Of a stretch of 5,221 nucleotides of DNA, positions 5,191-5,221 are shown in pieces. The DNA lies in assembly GCA_003485185.1 (NCBI GenBank), contig DNAS01000151.1:1-5221 (forward strand), in the 5' to 3' direction. Under the pieces are notes generated by a model. That model searched no databases. It saw nothing but the letters and a program-made list of their open reading frames with translations, and was not told where the DNA came from. Numbering within the stretch: position 1 is the first letter of the stretch; the number at the start of each line of letters is the position of its first letter. The DNA is from Phycisphaerales bacterium (GTDB taxonomy: Bacteria; Planctomycetota; Phycisphaerae; SM23-33). Both the position numbers and the translations under genes were made by a program.

Positions 5191-5221
5191 ATGGCGAGGC
5201 GAAAGGGCAAATCCCAGCATC
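5191..5221 (+). CDS. Start of a downstream gene (partial)
   Basis: Only about ten codons are visible, reading MARRKGKSQH, a very basic start that permits no functional call. The evidence for a gene is the promoter at 5156-5184 with a leaderless geometry at this ATG and the absence of any other signal in the 66 bases after the permease. An ATG at 5183 in another frame is also open to the window end but lies inside the -10 box, so it is less likely. No Shine-Dalgarno is present. Confidence 0.5.
   Translation, partial: MARRKGKSQH

Noticed and set aside
4114..5220. 368-codon open frame on the - strand opposite the permease
   Set aside because: Its composition is rich in His, Gln, Asp and Gly without any domain, and the opposite strand encodes a clear TauE/SafE protein with family motifs. 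It is a shadow.
1..5221. CRISPR arrays, tRNA or rRNA genes, insertion sequences, attachment sites
   Set aside because: I saw no regularly spaced repeats, no cloverleaf-like segments, no transposase motifs and no long terminal inverted or direct repeats.

Overview
The window is a GC-rich (by eye about two thirds G+C) bacterial chromosomal stretch in which every supportable gene lies on the + strand. Several features fit Planctomycetota or a related high-GC lineage: short CxxC zinc-ribbon proteins in which an 'IP...G..VRC..CG..F' pattern appears, an exported protein opening with 'HGFSLRPP', and several separately promoted small genes. This assignment is inference. No 16S rRNA or other phylogenetic marker is present.

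Layout. Bases 1-48 carry an intrinsic-terminator-like hairpin, probably closing an upstream gene outside the window. A good sigma70-type promoter (70-99) then precedes a gene for a secreted protein of unknown function (129-1478). Thirty-one bases later comes a thioredoxin reductase-type flavoprotein (trxB, 1510-2517), probably in the same operon. A second promoter (2534-2562) leads to a 69-residue protein with one membrane helix and a zinc ribbon (2637-2846). It is followed by a 58-residue soluble zinc-ribbon protein (2946-3122). Next is endonuclease IV (nfo, 3176-4033), whose promoter places the transcription start at or next to the ATG, so its mRNA is probably leaderless. Another promoter (4064-4092) drives a two-gene unit: an easily missed 41-codon membrane peptide (4121-4246) overlapping by ATGA a TauE/SafE-family permease (4243-5124). 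The window closes with a promoter (5156-5184) and the first codons of another probably leaderless gene (5191 onward).

How the genes work together. The window looks like a run of short independent units rather than one pathway. TrxB reduces thioredoxin-like partners with NADPH. The two cysteine-rich miniproteins beside it are either zinc-binding proteins or, more speculatively, thiol clients. Nfo repairs abasic sites and oxidative 3' ends. The TauE/SafE protein is probably an anion or sulfur-compound exporter. Thiol redox, oxidative DNA repair and sulfur transport are loosely related themes, but nothing in the sequence proves they are linked.

I do not see a clearly new defence, mobile or CRISPR-like system. 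The most useful observations are the unlisted small membrane gene coupled to the permease, the repeated leaderless promoter geometry, and the pair of small zinc-ribbon genes.
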